From contig AP026542.1 in NCBI GenBank assembly GCA_026075535.2, positions 2,666,001-2,730,000 on the forward strand: a stretch of DNA of 64,000 bases, in the 5' to 3' direction. The position numbers and the translations under genes were made by a program. Numbering within the stretch: position 1 is the stretch's first letter; each line of letters begins with the position of its first letter. The DNA comes from Tricholoma matsutake (taxonomy: Eukaryota > Basidiomycota > Agaricomycetes > Agaricales > Tricholomataceae). Positions 1 to 12,127 of this stretch are shown here, in pieces. Under the pieces are notes generated by a model. It did not search any database. It saw only the letters and a list, made by a program, of their open reading frames with translations, and was not told the DNA's origin.

Positions 1-1766
1 AACCTTCTGTTAAACAAAACCCTGAGCCCGAGACCATCAGGTTAAGTTTTATTCAATGGCCTGAGGCACTGACAATAACTAATTTTTTTCATCCTGATAC
101 CAGAACTGTAAAAAGTATGGCGGCAATTGCGAAGAGGATGCTCGTAATCCCCATGACGCCGAATCGGGAGACAGGAAAGGAGCCCTGTAGGAGCGAGGCT
201 TGGACGACAAAGTACCTGTGCGAACCTGGACGATGGTTCGGTGGGATTCGATATCACGAACCGCATGGAAAACAAGGCGACTTACCAAGGACCAATACAA
301 GTAGGCCAAAACTTACCATAGTAGCCCCTAGAGGACGTGCGAACTGATCTAATCGCCGAAACGTAGAATTTGTACCTGTCGAGGATGCTACTGTAAAGAG
401 TTGTACAAGCGCTGCAGGTAAAAATAAGGGGCAGTATCTCGAAGAAAGGCACTATCACTTGCCGATACCCGCAGTCGCAATCACCGAACTTGTTCGTGTA
501 TATGCTAAAAACGTCCTTTCTAAGGCGAGATGATCCCTGGCCACGCTCCCAGAATTCTCAAGTACCAGCTCCAAAACAGCAGGTTTAAGTCTTGCCAGGA
601 GAGAGCTGTCTTCTTGTCGAGTTGACCTCTCCTCCTTCCCACTTCCAGAACTCCGCGGAGACAGTGATGTTGAGTGTGGAATCGCTTAACAACATACGGT
701 GCTATCTTCAGTATGTACAGTAGACCAAAAAATTGGAAGACTTGCGTGCTCGGAGTGGTGTGAAGAGGTTGACTGATCCATTAGGGGAAGATGAAGACAG
801 ATTCATCCCTAGCATCAGGGGCAGGCAGGCAGAGATAATGATATATCCATGCCTGCATAAGAATGAACCTTTATTATCTGCAATTCGGAAGAAGGCTTGG
901 AACTTCGACCAGAGAAATTCTAACAAACTCCGCGATTCCGATCTAGATACTGGGCCCCCAACCGCTTGAATGTAAGCACATCAATAGATATCGTATAGAC
1001 CAAAGGTGCCGAATATCCCGTCCTGAGAAGGTGCGATTAGCCTGGTGAGACGTTTGAAATCCCCCAAGAAGTTGCAGCGTTTCGATGACGATGCGACTAG
1101 ATCTATAGATAGGCGCTCCATAGGCCTGAGTGCTCTCGGGACTATCGCTTTCCGTAGCCCGACTATTGAATCAACGGCTAATCCTCACCCAATCGCGCCA
1201 TGTCTAAATCCCCCTGTGTTATGAAGCAACCTGCGAAGTTGGACAAGTAGTTAACGAGTCGCCACTTGCTAGCCCCCATAACATGTTGACTTCAAGAAGA
1301 TAGAATGTGAAGCATGCATTGTAAGAGCTCTCATAGTCGTTGCTTCTCCGCGCGTACGTGTGTCGTCCAAAAACGAATGAAAATTCTGCGCTCGGCAATC
1401 ATCATAACATAAGCAAATTCTGTCGAGAGACGCCGGTGTAACGCAGCGCCATAGGATAGCATACCTTGAGTTGTAGTCACCAAGTCTAACGCGTGTAGAT
1501 CGGCCCCAGGAAGCTGGTCATATCGAGCCTGTTTAGTGACTAAGGAATAACGGTGAAGAGAAAATGTAATGTGGTCGGAACCTGATCATGATTCTCAATT
1601 GAAAGGTTGTCAAGTGAACCGTCCGATTCGCGGAGTCATTGACTCATCAATGATCACGTGACAAATCAAGTGACTCAAGACACAAGATCCTTCCAGGACC
1701 TTCCTGTACTTAGTTCGAACCGCGCTTCCAGTCTTCTTTTTCTCAGGAAAGGAGGATCAACTAGCT
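1..1766. other. No recognisable gene
   Basis: Only short open frames of up to about 90 codons occur here, with no family motif, no convincing exon chain and no long repeat. I see nothing I can name. Confidence 0.5.
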
Positions 1767-1879
1767 TACGGTGCGCCAGCTGTACCAGCCAGGATTTCAA
1801 GATCAGAAATATAAATTCATCACGGATGTTGGAATTTCAAAGTTTGCGATGGTCATTTAGAATACGTCGAGGGCTTCTA
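1767..1879 (+). repeat. Left copy of a 113-base inverted repeat
   Basis: This stretch is the reverse complement of 27197-27309 with no gaps and five mismatches, all transitions at CpG-type positions. On the minus strand the copy at 27.2 kb reads as a short coding-like stretch (core ILNDHRKLRNSDI), while this copy carries TGA in place of a CGA codon. It is probably a remnant of a dispersed gene or element. The parent family is not recognised. Confidence 0.75.
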
Positions 1880-2020
1880 TTCCGGTTTTCGTATGAAAAT
1901 GCAGGAAGAGGGGAGGAAGAGGTTCACATTTAGGAGGTCCTGAACTGGAAGTTTGAAGCTCGAAGTGGCATACAGTATTCAGGAGTTCCATGATCATGCA
2001 CCTGATAATCCCACCAATCA

Positions 2021-2069
2021 CCTCTTATTAGAGGTGGAGCTACATATGAGGTCCTCCTCTAATAAGAGG
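2021..2069. repeat. Short inverted repeat (stem-loop)
   Basis: The 14-base arms at 2021-2034 and 2056-2069 are exact reverse complements (CCTCTTATTAGAGG / CCTCTAATAAGAGG) separated by 21 bases. Each arm is itself nearly palindromic. The surrounding AT-rich sequence may be a decayed element end. Confidence 0.6.
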
Positions 2070-4077
2070 GAATTAAATGTGTATGGCCCTCCTCCGATAA
2101 ACCTTGAATAAATATAGTGTAGACTCCTCCAAGACATCTACGGCATGTGCCGGACATCAGTACCTGCCATCAATGTCATCGGCTACCGTCACCATCAAGG
2201 CCATCAATCTCTCCCATCACTGTCGGCTTATGTCCGCCCACGTCGGCTAACGTTGTCACTGTCTCTGACAGCGAGCTCACTATTTCCTTCATTCTGGCCC
2301 GTTTCCCTTGGTTGTACATAGAATGACTACCTGCCATCCTTTCTACTTTACCTGCCCTGATAAGCCTACTAGAGCACTACCTTCTTGAAGTGAGAATGAG
2401 AGATTGTTGTACTTATGCATGAGGCTCTCCCTTGATATCCAGGCCAATAAAATCATGTCAAGGTCTATGTACATGATAGGGATAAGTGCTCTAGCCCATA
2501 AGGCAGTGACTACAGTGGGAAAAAAGCGAAAATGTAGGGGAGGAGGAGAGGGTACCCACTGCTGAGCTGGCATGTGGATCAGGACCAAAGGTGTACAGCC
2601 AAAAGGGTGTGAGGGTACCATATAGAGTTGTATACCAAGTATAGAGACTAGGGGGCCAGTGGGTGGATGTCAAATTATGTGTTAGTGTGATATCAGAGAT
2701 GGTGACTCACCAGCTCTCCTGTTCATCCCACTGCATGAATGAGCATCATAAATGCATCATAGAGACCTTACAAACAATGGGGAGAGCCTACCATCAAAGC
2801 TACATGGGATAAGATAGTCAAAAAAGCGAACTAGGGGTGGGGAGGAGGAATACTTGCTGCATGAGATCCGTGGCACAAAAGCGTTCGCTTTCTTCGTTTT
2901 CCAGGTCTATAGGTGAATTAAATAAAAGGTATGTATGTATAATGGGATGGGACTGAGGTCCTGGCTCACAGGGGCATGGGTTTCCCATCAATAGAACAGA
3001 ACTTTGCTCATAATTGGTCACACACCTTTCCTATTGTCCAAATCTCCTTCTGAGCAGTTAGGGTAGTCACCTACCCTATATTTATAGCCTACAAGTCAAC
3101 TATATAGTCAATACTTCGAGCTACAGAATAGGATCTACACATACTCACCTAATCTCCTTGTTACTCAATTCCAGGTCATAGTACCCATTAGTGGCAGTAT
3201 ATATGAACATACCAAGGTACTACAAGTAGAATTAACACCTTGGAATGGTCCAGGTGTGATCATGATGTGCATCATTTGCTGCCGATTTCTTCCGACAGTT
3301 GGACATGGACCGTGGTATGTCGACGCCCCCAATTTCCCAACCATTATATCCTAATTTCGCACCACACAGCTAGATTCATGAGGGAACACTTACTTTTCCA
3401 CCTCGACATTTTGCCTGCAGCCAGCGAAACAACCAAGAATGAGCTCTTCCCACTGATATCTAATGTCTTGTGTTTTCGACCTATTTTCGTGTAATCTGTT
3501 TGGGGCAGGGGATGGGGTTGACGGAGGTCAGGATTAAATTTACTATCCAAGTGGTGCTCTCAACTACCAGCGCACCCACCGCTGCAGAGATTGGTAATAG
3601 TGTTGTGATGGTTGATGGTATGTCTGCCTGGTACAACACCGTGCTTTGAACCTAATTCTTTTTCCATAGCATTTGGTCCTGCTTTTCATATACTGCCCCA
3701 TGCACTCTTACCATGGGTGTCTGTACTGGATGTGCTGTGCTATTCCATGGACTCAACGAGATGATGTGCATGAAGTGTATTAAACTTTCTGTGGTGCCTT
3801 CCTCCATTGACCATGAGGTAATCGCGGTAGGAATATTCCTCACACCGTCTAAGTTTCCCTGTCATAACAAACAACTTTAGAATCAGCCACAGTGCGAAAA
3901 CCGTTTGGTAGTATATCCATTTATGAAAAATGTGCTCTGTGGAAGTTGTATGGAGGGTATGTGATATTTTTTCAAGTGATTCTCTCGAGAGTCTCATTTT
4001 CCACTAGCCTCGGTGTCATTTACAAATGGTATGTTCAGTTCAGGTCAGATCATCAAAGTATTGATTCTTTGTTACAG
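2070..4077. other. Spacer upstream of the alpha-kinase
   Basis: No family could be assigned. Because the recognisable kinase reading begins right after a splice-acceptor-like TTACAG at 4071-4077, one or more upstream exons of that gene probably lie in about 3.2-4.0 kb. I could not fix their borders. Confidence 0.4.
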
Positions 4078-6092
4078 CAAATGCCATAAAGGATATTGTC
4101 GTTTTGTGCGCTGCCCAATACCAATCAACGGCATCTCAGCACTGTCTTAATCAACCTCCAACACTTAATGCGGGCCTCCAAGCAGCCAATGCCGCACAAG
4201 TAAAAAACAAACTTGCAACACTCAAGAAACAAGCAAAGGCTGACATGGTTACTGTGGAAGCTACTCTTTATTACTATCCGAAAAATGGTGCGGTGGCGAA
4301 GAAGGTAAGCATAATTTTTCACGCCATTAGTTTATACTTAACATGTTTCTCGAAGGCTCAACTTCTACCTGTCTTGAAAAAATACTTCGGATCGGATCCA
4401 GCAAAGCAAGTCTTGGATACTGCCCAGGATGATCTTAAGAAAGCGTGGTTGGAATCCCCTGCATCAAACATCAGTGGGATCAATACCATGAATTTTGACG
4501 AGTGAGATCTGACATTTAACATATTTTATTGGACATATGATCTGAAACTTTCCCAGCGCCATTTTTGGGATCAACCAATCTGCGAAGGCTGTTTATCATT
4601 TTGAGCAAACGGAAGACTGTGTTCTTGGGAGTGCAGAAGCCATGTTTAATGCGCTTAAGGCAGATTCCAAACTCTCAGAGTCTGATATCAAGGATCGTCG
4701 ACTTAGCCTTCGCGTCTACGTCTACGAAACTCAATCAGTATATTGTGCTACCCCCTGCTTTCATATACTCAAATCATGTAGGTCTTGGATGATGTGGACG
4801 AGTATGATTCAGTGAACCAATTGCTGCTAAGATGCTCATCAGTGCATGCCACTTTGACTCGCAGGAAGCCCAGTGCAAAGCGCAAAGCATCTGGCAGTAC
4901 ATTGTTGGCTGTCTGTCTCATGCCAGTGATACATTCTCAATTGTTGACTCTGAATAGGTATTTCCACAACAACAGAATATACAAGTTCATACCGCCCTCG
5001 CAAACTTCCCTCCACTGCTTGTGGAAAGTCTGAGCTCGAGTACAAGTCATACGAGTTTCAAAAAACCACAATTTTGATAGATAGGGAAGGGAATCTTGAA
5101 GAAATGGTTAGCCTTGAGGAGAAGATCAAGATTTCCAAAAACTGGCGTAAATATAGTGAAGGTGATAAACCAGAGGATGGGTACCTTTTGAAAGGTGCTA
5201 CAAAGTTCGCATTCCTGGTATCTTGTGCATAACTCATCCGCTAAGGTGATCCTAAGATTCTGCATAGGGCCAGTTTGATAATGTACCTTATGCTATATTC
5301 CAGTGCAAGCAGGGTAATGATGTTACTGAAGCATCCAACCATGCAGACCTTTTGGCTGAACTCAGACTTCTTGTTCATGGTCAATACTTTGTGGAATCTT
5401 TTGCCCAACATGTGGAAACCTACAAAGTCTGGATCCCAAGTATGCTTGATTGTTTCACGATGGTTTCATATTTGTGCTGAGTAAGACTGGGAATAGGTAT
5501 CCAGTGGAACTCCCAAGGTGCCTTCCTTGGAAAAGTTATTGACTTCTGGCTCAATGACACTTCAAGCCTCCTTTTCAAGACCTTCCTTGCAGCGCCACTC
5601 CTTGATATGTCCAGCCTATACACTGAATGAAAGTTTAGTGGGAGCACTATGGCTGGGTGCAGTATCGATGTTGTTGGCAGTGCCATGGATGCATATGCTC
5701 ATCATACCCTTGTCAATTCAAATGGGGCTATCTTGCTAACTGACTTGCAAGGTGTGTTGGTCAAACCATGTCACACTACATATGCTGACTTTTTGTTCTA
5801 TCCTTGAGGTGTTGTCGGCCCGTCACAGTCTGTGGTCTTATTTGACCCGCAGGCACATTCATATGTCCCTTTGTTTCTCTATCATATCTAATCTCAGTTA
5901 CTTCATAGTGAGGAAGCAGACACTGGGTTTTGGGATGGTGGCTCTGTCAAAATCAAGGCATGGCGAAATGCCAGCCTATTCAGTAGAAATCCACGATACA
6001 TCTGTCCAGCAGATTTCTGCAAAACGACGATAGATCCGTCAGTAGTGGATTGGGCCCATAGCAGGAAAGACTCGTGTGGGCCGAGGGTGTGA
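4078..6092 (+). pseudogene. Alpha-kinase (MHCK/EF2-kinase type) gene, probably damaged
   Basis: This is an atypical protein-serine/threonine kinase of the alpha-kinase family, which is expanded in many Agaricomycetes. Exons at 4078-4304 and 4356-4501 and one from about 4559 to 4737 join in phase through introns with GTAAGC, GTGAGA and GTATAT donors. Downstream, a nucleotide-binding stretch ends GYLLKGATKFAF (about 5200). It is followed by QFDNVPYAIFQCK, the core DLQGVVGPSQSVVLFDP and the family hallmark GFWDGG near 5930. The protein ends CGPRV with TGA at 6090-6092. The reading frame shifts near 4810, and an in-frame TAA near 5910 is avoided only by assuming a 33-base intron, so the copy may be inactive. 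Its last coding stretch is duplicated at 19.23 kb. The 5' exons and true start are unresolved. Confidence 0.7.
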
Positions 6093-6124
6093 TGCATCCA
6101 TGTGGGCCCAGTATACAGATTCAC
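5992..6124 (+). repeat. Dispersed repeat covering the alpha-kinase 3' end, copy 1
   Basis: This stretch matches 19230-19361 at high identity. It encodes the last residues of the alpha-kinase (core DFCKTTIDPSVVDWAH) plus about 30 bases past the stop. It contains TGGGCCCA-type palindromes that recur in the neighbouring repeats. Confidence 0.75.
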
Positions 6125-6430
6125 TGCCGGTGATGATTCTTCCCAGTGGTAATTGCTGAAAGATTCTCGGTGGCAGTAACATCTGACTCACGGCACTGGC
6201 TAGCATGGTCACCATTTTACTACATGGCACCGGCGATGATTATTACTGGTGGTAATTGCTTGATCTGTGTGGGCCCAGTGAATAGAATTATAGCACCAGC
6301 AGCAACAATCGCCGCCAGTAATTGCTAGAAAAATATGGTCTACCCTTCACGGGTGATGATTCTCGCCGCCGGTAATTACTGAAAAGATTGTAATTGCCGA
6401 AAAATGGTGCTGGCTAGCATGGTTGACATA
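6125..6430. repeat. Degenerate tandem repeat, GGTAATTGCTGAAA units
   Basis: Irregular units built on CCGGTGATGATT followed by GGTAATTGC recur at about 6128, 6230, 6300 and 6350. A GGCTAGCATGGT segment appears twice (about 6205 and 6412). A similar fragment follows the second alpha-kinase tail near 19.38 kb, so the module travels with that tail. Confidence 0.6.
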
Positions 6431-6669
6431 TACATTAAGCAAAACAAAAGAAGTTGCTAGTGATAATTTTACGATGTCCTTGGTAAAGAATTCATCATTG
6501 TCCTGCACTTCTGCTGCATTAATTGGGCCATCTGGCACATTGCCTCATCAAGGGTGGTGAGCTGCCGGTGAAGGGCATGGTTTACTGCAATGTTGGACTT
6601 CACCGTCTTGACGGCCTTGCGGTAGCTGTGTTCAACAGCATCAGAATAAGTCAAAATCTCCTACAATCA

Positions 6670-7986
6670 TTATTCAGCAGCTCCTGGCCAAAGTTCAGGA
6701 CTTACTTGGGGGGCCTGCTGGGATGATGCCGGTGTCGATGGAGTACAACCTGGGAATACTGGATGAATGCGGCTGGGTAACAAAAGGCAGACGGTGCACT
6801 GAGGAACATTTTGGGGAGAGCCAGGGAAGGAATGGACCTCATCTGAATCTCTCTGTGTCAATATTGAACTATGAGAAGATCCAGGCAAAGACAATGTTGG
6901 GGTGACATGATCCAGCACAGGTTCGATATAGGCCATAGAGACATCGAGCTCCATGTCACTACCTTCAGTCACCTCAGTAAACCAGAAGTGTGCACTGTCT
7001 GCATCTGGCATGTCAACACTGGCAGGGATCTCAAGAGTGTCCACCATTTGTAATTGTGATGGCAGTGTTGCCAAATGATTAGGACTGCCAGGAATATAAA
7101 AAGTGTCTGGGTCAATGGTATGGGTATGTAGCACCATTGGGGCTCCAAAATCAACTCCAGAACAATCTGTGCCTGGTGAGTCAGGAATATGAAACATGTT
7201 CATGTCATTGTGTGCCGGGGATGATGTCAAATGAGCAGTGGTGCTCGCCACCAGCGACTCAGGACTACCAGTAATATAAAACACATCAGTGGCCAGCGAG
7301 TCAGGAATATGCATGTCTAGGTCATGGTGTGCCGGCAATAGTGTCAAATGAACAGTGGTGCTCGCCACCGGCTCAGGACTACCAGGAATATAAAACGCAT
7401 CGGTGGCTGGCGAGTCAGGAATATGAAACATGTCTAGGTCATGGTGTGCCGGCAATAATGTCAAATGAGCAGTGGTGCTCACCACTGGCTCAGGACTACC
7501 AGGAATATAAAACACATCGGCGGCCGGCGAGTCAGGAATATGAAACATGTCTTGGTCATGGTGTGCCGGCGAGTCAGGAATATGAAAGAGATCTAGGTCA
7601 TGGTGTGGTGGTGATGATGTCAAATGAATGGTGCTCACTGTGGGTGAGTCGGGACTACCAGGAATGTGAAATGCATCCAAGTCAAAAGATTGGGAATTTT
7701 TGGCGGGTGGGGTTGCCAAATGGATAATATCTGCAGCCGCTTCAGAAATATCAAAAGCAAATGAGGAATGTATCGATGAATGTGGTATGGAGAAATGAAG
7801 AGTACCATCCACTGCCGGTGAATCAGGACGTTCAGGAATATGAAAAGTGGCCAGGTCCAGATTATCTATATACACCGCTGGTGAATCAGGACTACCAGGA
7901 ATATCCAAGGCGTCGAGGTCCAGAGTGGGCATACTTGTTGGTGGCAAATTTGGCAAGTTTACTGATGAGCTGCCTGAATATTCCAT
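6670..7986 (-). CDS. Repeat protein with 39-residue FHIPDSP/FYIPGSP repeats
   Basis: A single open frame of about 438 residues begins at ATG 7986 (MEYSGSSSVNLPN). I chose this start because the frame upstream overlaps the 5' end of the divergent gene at 8096. The body is built from repeats of about 39 residues (117 bases, clearest at 7180-7560). Each contains FHIPDSP, then FYIPGSPEP, then a Thr-rich link and PAHHDLDM. Dipeptide Ser-Pro sites and acidic positions dominate, and no catalytic domain or membrane segment is visible. It is divergent from the Zn-cluster gene with 109 bases between the starts, so the two may share a promoter. The family is not recognised, and the transposon-linked setting suggests a multi-copy accessory gene. 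It may be intrinsically disordered. Confidence 0.5.
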   Translation of the reverse strand: MEYSGSSSVNLPNLPPTSMPTLDLDALDIPGSPDSPAVYIDNLDLATFHIPERPDSPAVDGTLHFSIPHSSIHSSFAFDISEAAADIIHLATPPAKNSQSFDLDAFHIPGSPDSPTVSTIHLTSSPPHHDLDLFHIPDSPAHHDQDMFHIPDSPAADVFYIPGSPEPVVSTTAHLTLLPAHHDLDMFHIPDSPATDAFYIPGSPEPVASTTVHLTLLPAHHDLDMHIPDSLATDVFYITGSPESLVASTTAHLTSSPAHNDMNMFHIPDSPGTDCSGVDFGAPMVLHTHTIDPDTFYIPGSPNHLATLPSQLQMVDTLEIPASVDMPDADSAHFWFTEVTEGSDMELDVSMAYIEPVLDHVTPTLSLPGSSHSSILTQRDSDEVHSFPGSPQNVPQCTVCLLLPSRIHPVFPGCTPSTPASSQQAPQVSPELWPGAAE

Positions 7987-8095
7987 AAGACGTGAAAATT
8001 GATCAACAAACGCGGTCACATGAATTTTGAATATGGAAGTTGAAAATTTATTGACGCTATCAACTGCATCCACCCTAAGTACAAACAGTTTTATC

Positions 8096-9894
8096 ATGTC
8101 TTCTCAGCACACCGAATCCATGGAGCGCGCCCTCAATACATTTTTGGATGGTACTCGGATGACCGTGGATTTGAAATCCATGTTGGGCAAGTTGGTGTGT
8201 GATTTTTATTATGTCCTATGAATCTTTCTAAGAAGGTGTTGAAGTTGGATTATAGGAAAAAGGTGTTGGCGAAGGAAGCGGCGATGATGCCGTTCCTCAA
8301 ACACATGTTCAAAGTACTCCATCAGTGGGATAAGTCTGGCCCAGTACCTTGGGAATCCATCGACCGGAGAATATATATTCGTCAACCTTCGCCCGTTGCT
8401 GTGCCAAGCAGCACTCTCCCGGCCATGCACGTTATGCTCCAAATCCCCACCACAGCTATGCCACCCATTGTTGCTCCTGGTTCTGCAGCCACATCACTCA
8501 TCGCCGTGTCTGCACCCATTCCCACCACTGCGACACCGGAGGCTCAGACCAACCAAACAGAAGCAGCTGCAAGAGCCCAGAGCAAGGGCAAGGGCAAGGG
8601 CAAGGAAAAGAAGGTCATAGAACACCTGGCTCCACCTCAGTCAAAACGCCGAAAGGTGTTGCCACAGCTGGTGCCACCTGAAACAGAGGACAGCAACATC
8701 ACAAAAGAGCCACCATTCATCCATGCCAACCTGCCAATCATGATGGCCACTCCTGCTCTACCTGAAGACGATATATGGAGGTCCGTTGTGGAACAGCCCA
8801 CTGCTCTGTGCGACACCTGCAGTTTGAGGGGCCTGACAACCTGCCAAACGATGGGCATCCAGATTGCTTGTGTGATGTGCCACAAGGGCAAGACAAAATG
8901 CTCATATACAGCATCATGTACAGCACAGTGAGATGAATTGATAGCAGCAGGGGAGCTCAAGGGGAGAAAAAAGGTCATTGGGAAGAAAAAGGTGAAGGCA
9001 GAGGAAAGTGAACGACCAAGAATGGCGCCGAAGAGACAACGCCGGGCAGCAGACACTGCCGGTGAGTCAGATGAGTACATCCCCATCACGCCAGCCCCCA
9101 TCCCCTCAACTTCACGCATCTCCGACCATATACCAACCCCAGAGCCTGTCCCGTCAACAAGCCTCACAATCCCCCAATCCATCGACACCACGCTTCCTGC
9201 ACCACTGCCACCAGGTCGTGTCACCCATCCCAATCGCATGCCCACCGTCGGTGGTTTACAACAGGAGCTCCAAGACCTCCGCACACTCGTATCGGTCTTG
9301 GCAGAAAATCAAGGGAAATTGGATAAGGAAAGCCTCATGTTACATGGATACATGGAAGTTTTGAACACGTTGAAGGAAAAGATGACAGTGAGCATTCCGG
9401 CATTGGAGGCTGAGATGGGTGAGTTGAGAGAAAAGGTGCTGGTGAGCATTCCGGTGCTGGAGGCTGAGATGAGGGGGTTGAGGAATGGGATGGAGTTGGA
9501 GAAGATGAAGCAGGAGGTTTTCATGTTGCGTGGTCAATTGGCGGCAACAAACAAGCGGCTGGCCGAATTGGAGAACGAGGGAAGCTTCGAGGAGGAATCA
9601 GAAGATGAAGATCCACGGAATGCAGATGCCACGGCGCCGTTGACAATCCATCTCCCAAAGTCATCAATGTTCGTCAATCCAGCCCATTTGCGCGAATCCA
9701 TTCACTCCCCACCATCGCCTGTTCCCATTATTATGACCACAGCTACATCGGTGATCCCTGACACCAGTTCTTTCACCAATGCAGCTGCAACTTCTACCTC
9801 CCCGGATCCAACATCAACATACACTGCACAAATGTCCCCCCTCCCGCCTGATACCACTGTCTCAATTCCAAAAACATCAACACCCCCAGCATAA
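8096..9894 (+). pseudogene. Zn-cluster plus coiled-coil protein, split by one in-frame TGA
   Basis: Exon 1 (8096-8194, MSSQHTESMERALNTFL) splices in phase 0 through a 38-base intron (8195-8232, GTGTGT...CTAAG) to a long exon at 8233-9894. The first part has a basic KGKGKGKEKK tract (about residues 150-160) and a cysteine cluster near its end. That cluster has the spacing CX2C-X7-C-X8-CX2C-X6-C, resembling a fungal Zn2Cys6 DNA-binding cluster. TGA at 8929-8931 then interrupts the frame. The same frame continues for 321 codons with a basic stretch, a coiled-coil region rich in E/K/L (about 9250-9600), an acidic patch EESEDEDP and a Pro/Ser/Thr tail. It could be one gene with a nonsense mutation, or a functional protein ending at the TGA. 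The role is unknown. It is probably a multi-copy transposon-linked gene. Confidence 0.55.
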
Positions 9895-10675
9895 TTCTAT
9901 GTTGGATAAAAATTAACAATATTTTTTATACTATGCCTATTTGTGTATATATTTTGATCAGTATATGCATAGTTGCTTCATTAATAGATGGAGTATAAGG
10001 TATATATTGAATTCATCATGCTGTAGGAATGTGGAAGGAGGCTACAAGGATAGATACAACAAATGTACATTGAAGTGACCGACACTGGTAGTGATAAAGT
10101 CGCCGGCGGCCATAAGCGTAACAGTGGAGCTAAGCGAATGACCGGTGCCGGTTACTGTATGAGCTAAGAAAATGTGTATGGGCCCATCCTAACATAATGC
10201 AGGGAAATGGGCCCATATGAATGATATGCCCGATGGAATGATCGGGTGGGCCCATGACAGTAAAAGGAAAACAGTATGGGCCCACATGACTTCAGTGCAT
10301 CTCTGGCGCCAGAAAACATAAAGTCGGCGCAGGCGATTCACATAGCTCTTAAAAGATTTGTATTGTAATAGCAGCAGTAATTCAAGTCCTGTACGCTATA
10401 GTTGGGGGGGCCCATACTGTTTTAAGTCATCTATTTAGGAAAAGATAAAGTGGGCGCCGGTCATGCACATAGTTCTTAAAAGACTTGTATGCTAATCGCG
10501 GCCAGTGTGCACTAGAACATGGATAAACAAAGGAATGGTGACATGCTGTATGCTGTAGGAATGTGGGAGGATAAGGATATATGCAAAATCAGTACATTGT
10601 AGTGACTGGCGCCGGTAGTGAAAAGTGCCCGGCGCCAGGAGTGAAAAGGTGACCGGCGCCAGTAGTGATAAAGTC

Positions 10676-11704
10676 GACGGTCCGAGAAAATGATGCCCAA
10701 CTTCAGAAGGACAGGAAATTGTTGGCTTACTGGGAGGATGTGCGGAATCAGGTTAGGGAGCACCTTGACACTTAACAAGTCGTCTATGTAGGAAAAGATA
10801 AACATTGTAGTGACCGGCGCCGGTAGTGATAAAGTCACTTGTGGCGATAAGCATCCAAGGTCAAGAACTAAGTGAATGACTGGTGCCGGTTATTGTAGAA
10901 CCCCATGAGCTACGAAAATGCATATGGGCCCATCCTAAAATAATACAGGGAAATGGGCCCATATGAATGATATGCTCGATGGAATGATCGGGTGGGCCCA
11001 TGACAGTAAAAGGAAAACAGTATGGGCCCACACAACTATAGTGTACAGGACTTGAATTACTGCTGTTATTACAAATCATAAAGAATATATCCTAAAACAG
11101 TACATTGTAGTGACCGGTGCTGGTAGGGAGATACACAGGCACATAACAGAAGAGAACAATCATTAGTCGAAGACAGTAGTAATGTGCAATGAGAGTAGAC
11201 ATAGATTAATCCTGACACTGGCCGGAAAGCAACTGTCGCTTGTGTGGCAGTCAGCTATTTCCAAACTGTATCTCTCGGCGCCAGAAAAGGTAAAGGTGGC
11301 ACTGGTCATCCACATAGCTCTTAAAAGACTTGTATACTAATTGCGGCCGCTGTGCACTACAATATGGATAACAAATGCAGGAATGGTGACATGCTGTATG
11401 CTGTAGGAATGTGGGAGGATAAGGATATATGCAAAATCAGTACATTGCAGTGACCGGCGCTGGTAGTGATAAAGTCACTGGTGGCAATAAGCATCCAAGT
11501 CAAGAGCAAAGCAAATGACCGGTGCAGAATATATGCTAAAACAGTACATTGGAGTGACAGGCACTGGAGAAGACAATGTCGTGCTGATCATTCCCATAGC
11601 TCTTAGACTTGTACACTAATCACTGCCAGTGGTCACTGATAATGAAAAGCAATGACATGCTGTAAAAGTAAGAAACTATTGACCAATGGGTATCACAAAC
11701 ACTG
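10676..11704 (+). repeat. Approximately 1 kb duplicated segment, copy 1
   Basis: It matches 20955-21983 nearly end to end in the same orientation. It starts inside the 3' end of an open frame (…AYWEDVRNQVREHLDT then stop at about 10773) and ends just after TATCACAAACAC. Here the frame keeps CAG where copy 2 has TAG. Confidence 0.85.
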
Positions 11705-11765
11705 TGTGCACTAATCACCACCGGATGACCGGTGCAGAATATATGCTAAAACAGTACATTGGAGT

Positions 11766-12127
11766 TGTAGAACCCCATGAGCATGCATATGGGCCCATCC
11801 TAACATAATACATGGAAATGGGCCCATACGAATGATACGCTCAATGGAATGATCGGGTGGGCCCATGACAGTAAAAGGAAAACAGTATGGGCCCACACAA
11901 CTATAGCATACAGGACTTGAATTACTGCTGTTATTACAAATCATAAAGAATATATCCTAAAACAGTACATTGTAGTGACCGGCGCTGGTAGGGAGATACA
12001 CAGGCAAGTAAGAGAAGAGAACAATCATTAGTCAAAGACAGTTAGTAATGTGCAATGAGAGTAGACATAGATTAATCCTGACACCAGCCAGACAGCAACT
12101 GTCGCTTGTGTGGCAGTCAGCTATTTT
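11766..12127 (+). repeat. Third partial copy of the palindrome-rich module
   Basis: It repeats 10894-11270 (and the matching part of the copy near 21.2 kb), from GTAGAACCCCATGAGC to GTGTGGCAGTCAGCTATTT, with scattered transitions and small indels. Confidence 0.8.

Noticed and set aside
7329..7988. Plus-strand open frames over the 39-residue-repeat gene
   Set aside because: They are shadows of the minus-strand gene. The periodic open frame arises because the repeat unit (117 bases) is a multiple of three.
8929..8931. TGA as a selenocysteine codon
   Set aside because: Higher fungi of this kind generally lack the selenoprotein machinery, and no insertion element or redox motif is visible. A nonsense mutation is simpler.
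10861..11079. Minus-strand frames starting MICNNSSNSSPV, repeated at 11711-11944 and 21141-21359
   Set aside because: The frame is shared only because the DNA is duplicated. It runs through palindromes and varies at its end, so it looks like a by-product of a non-coding repeat.
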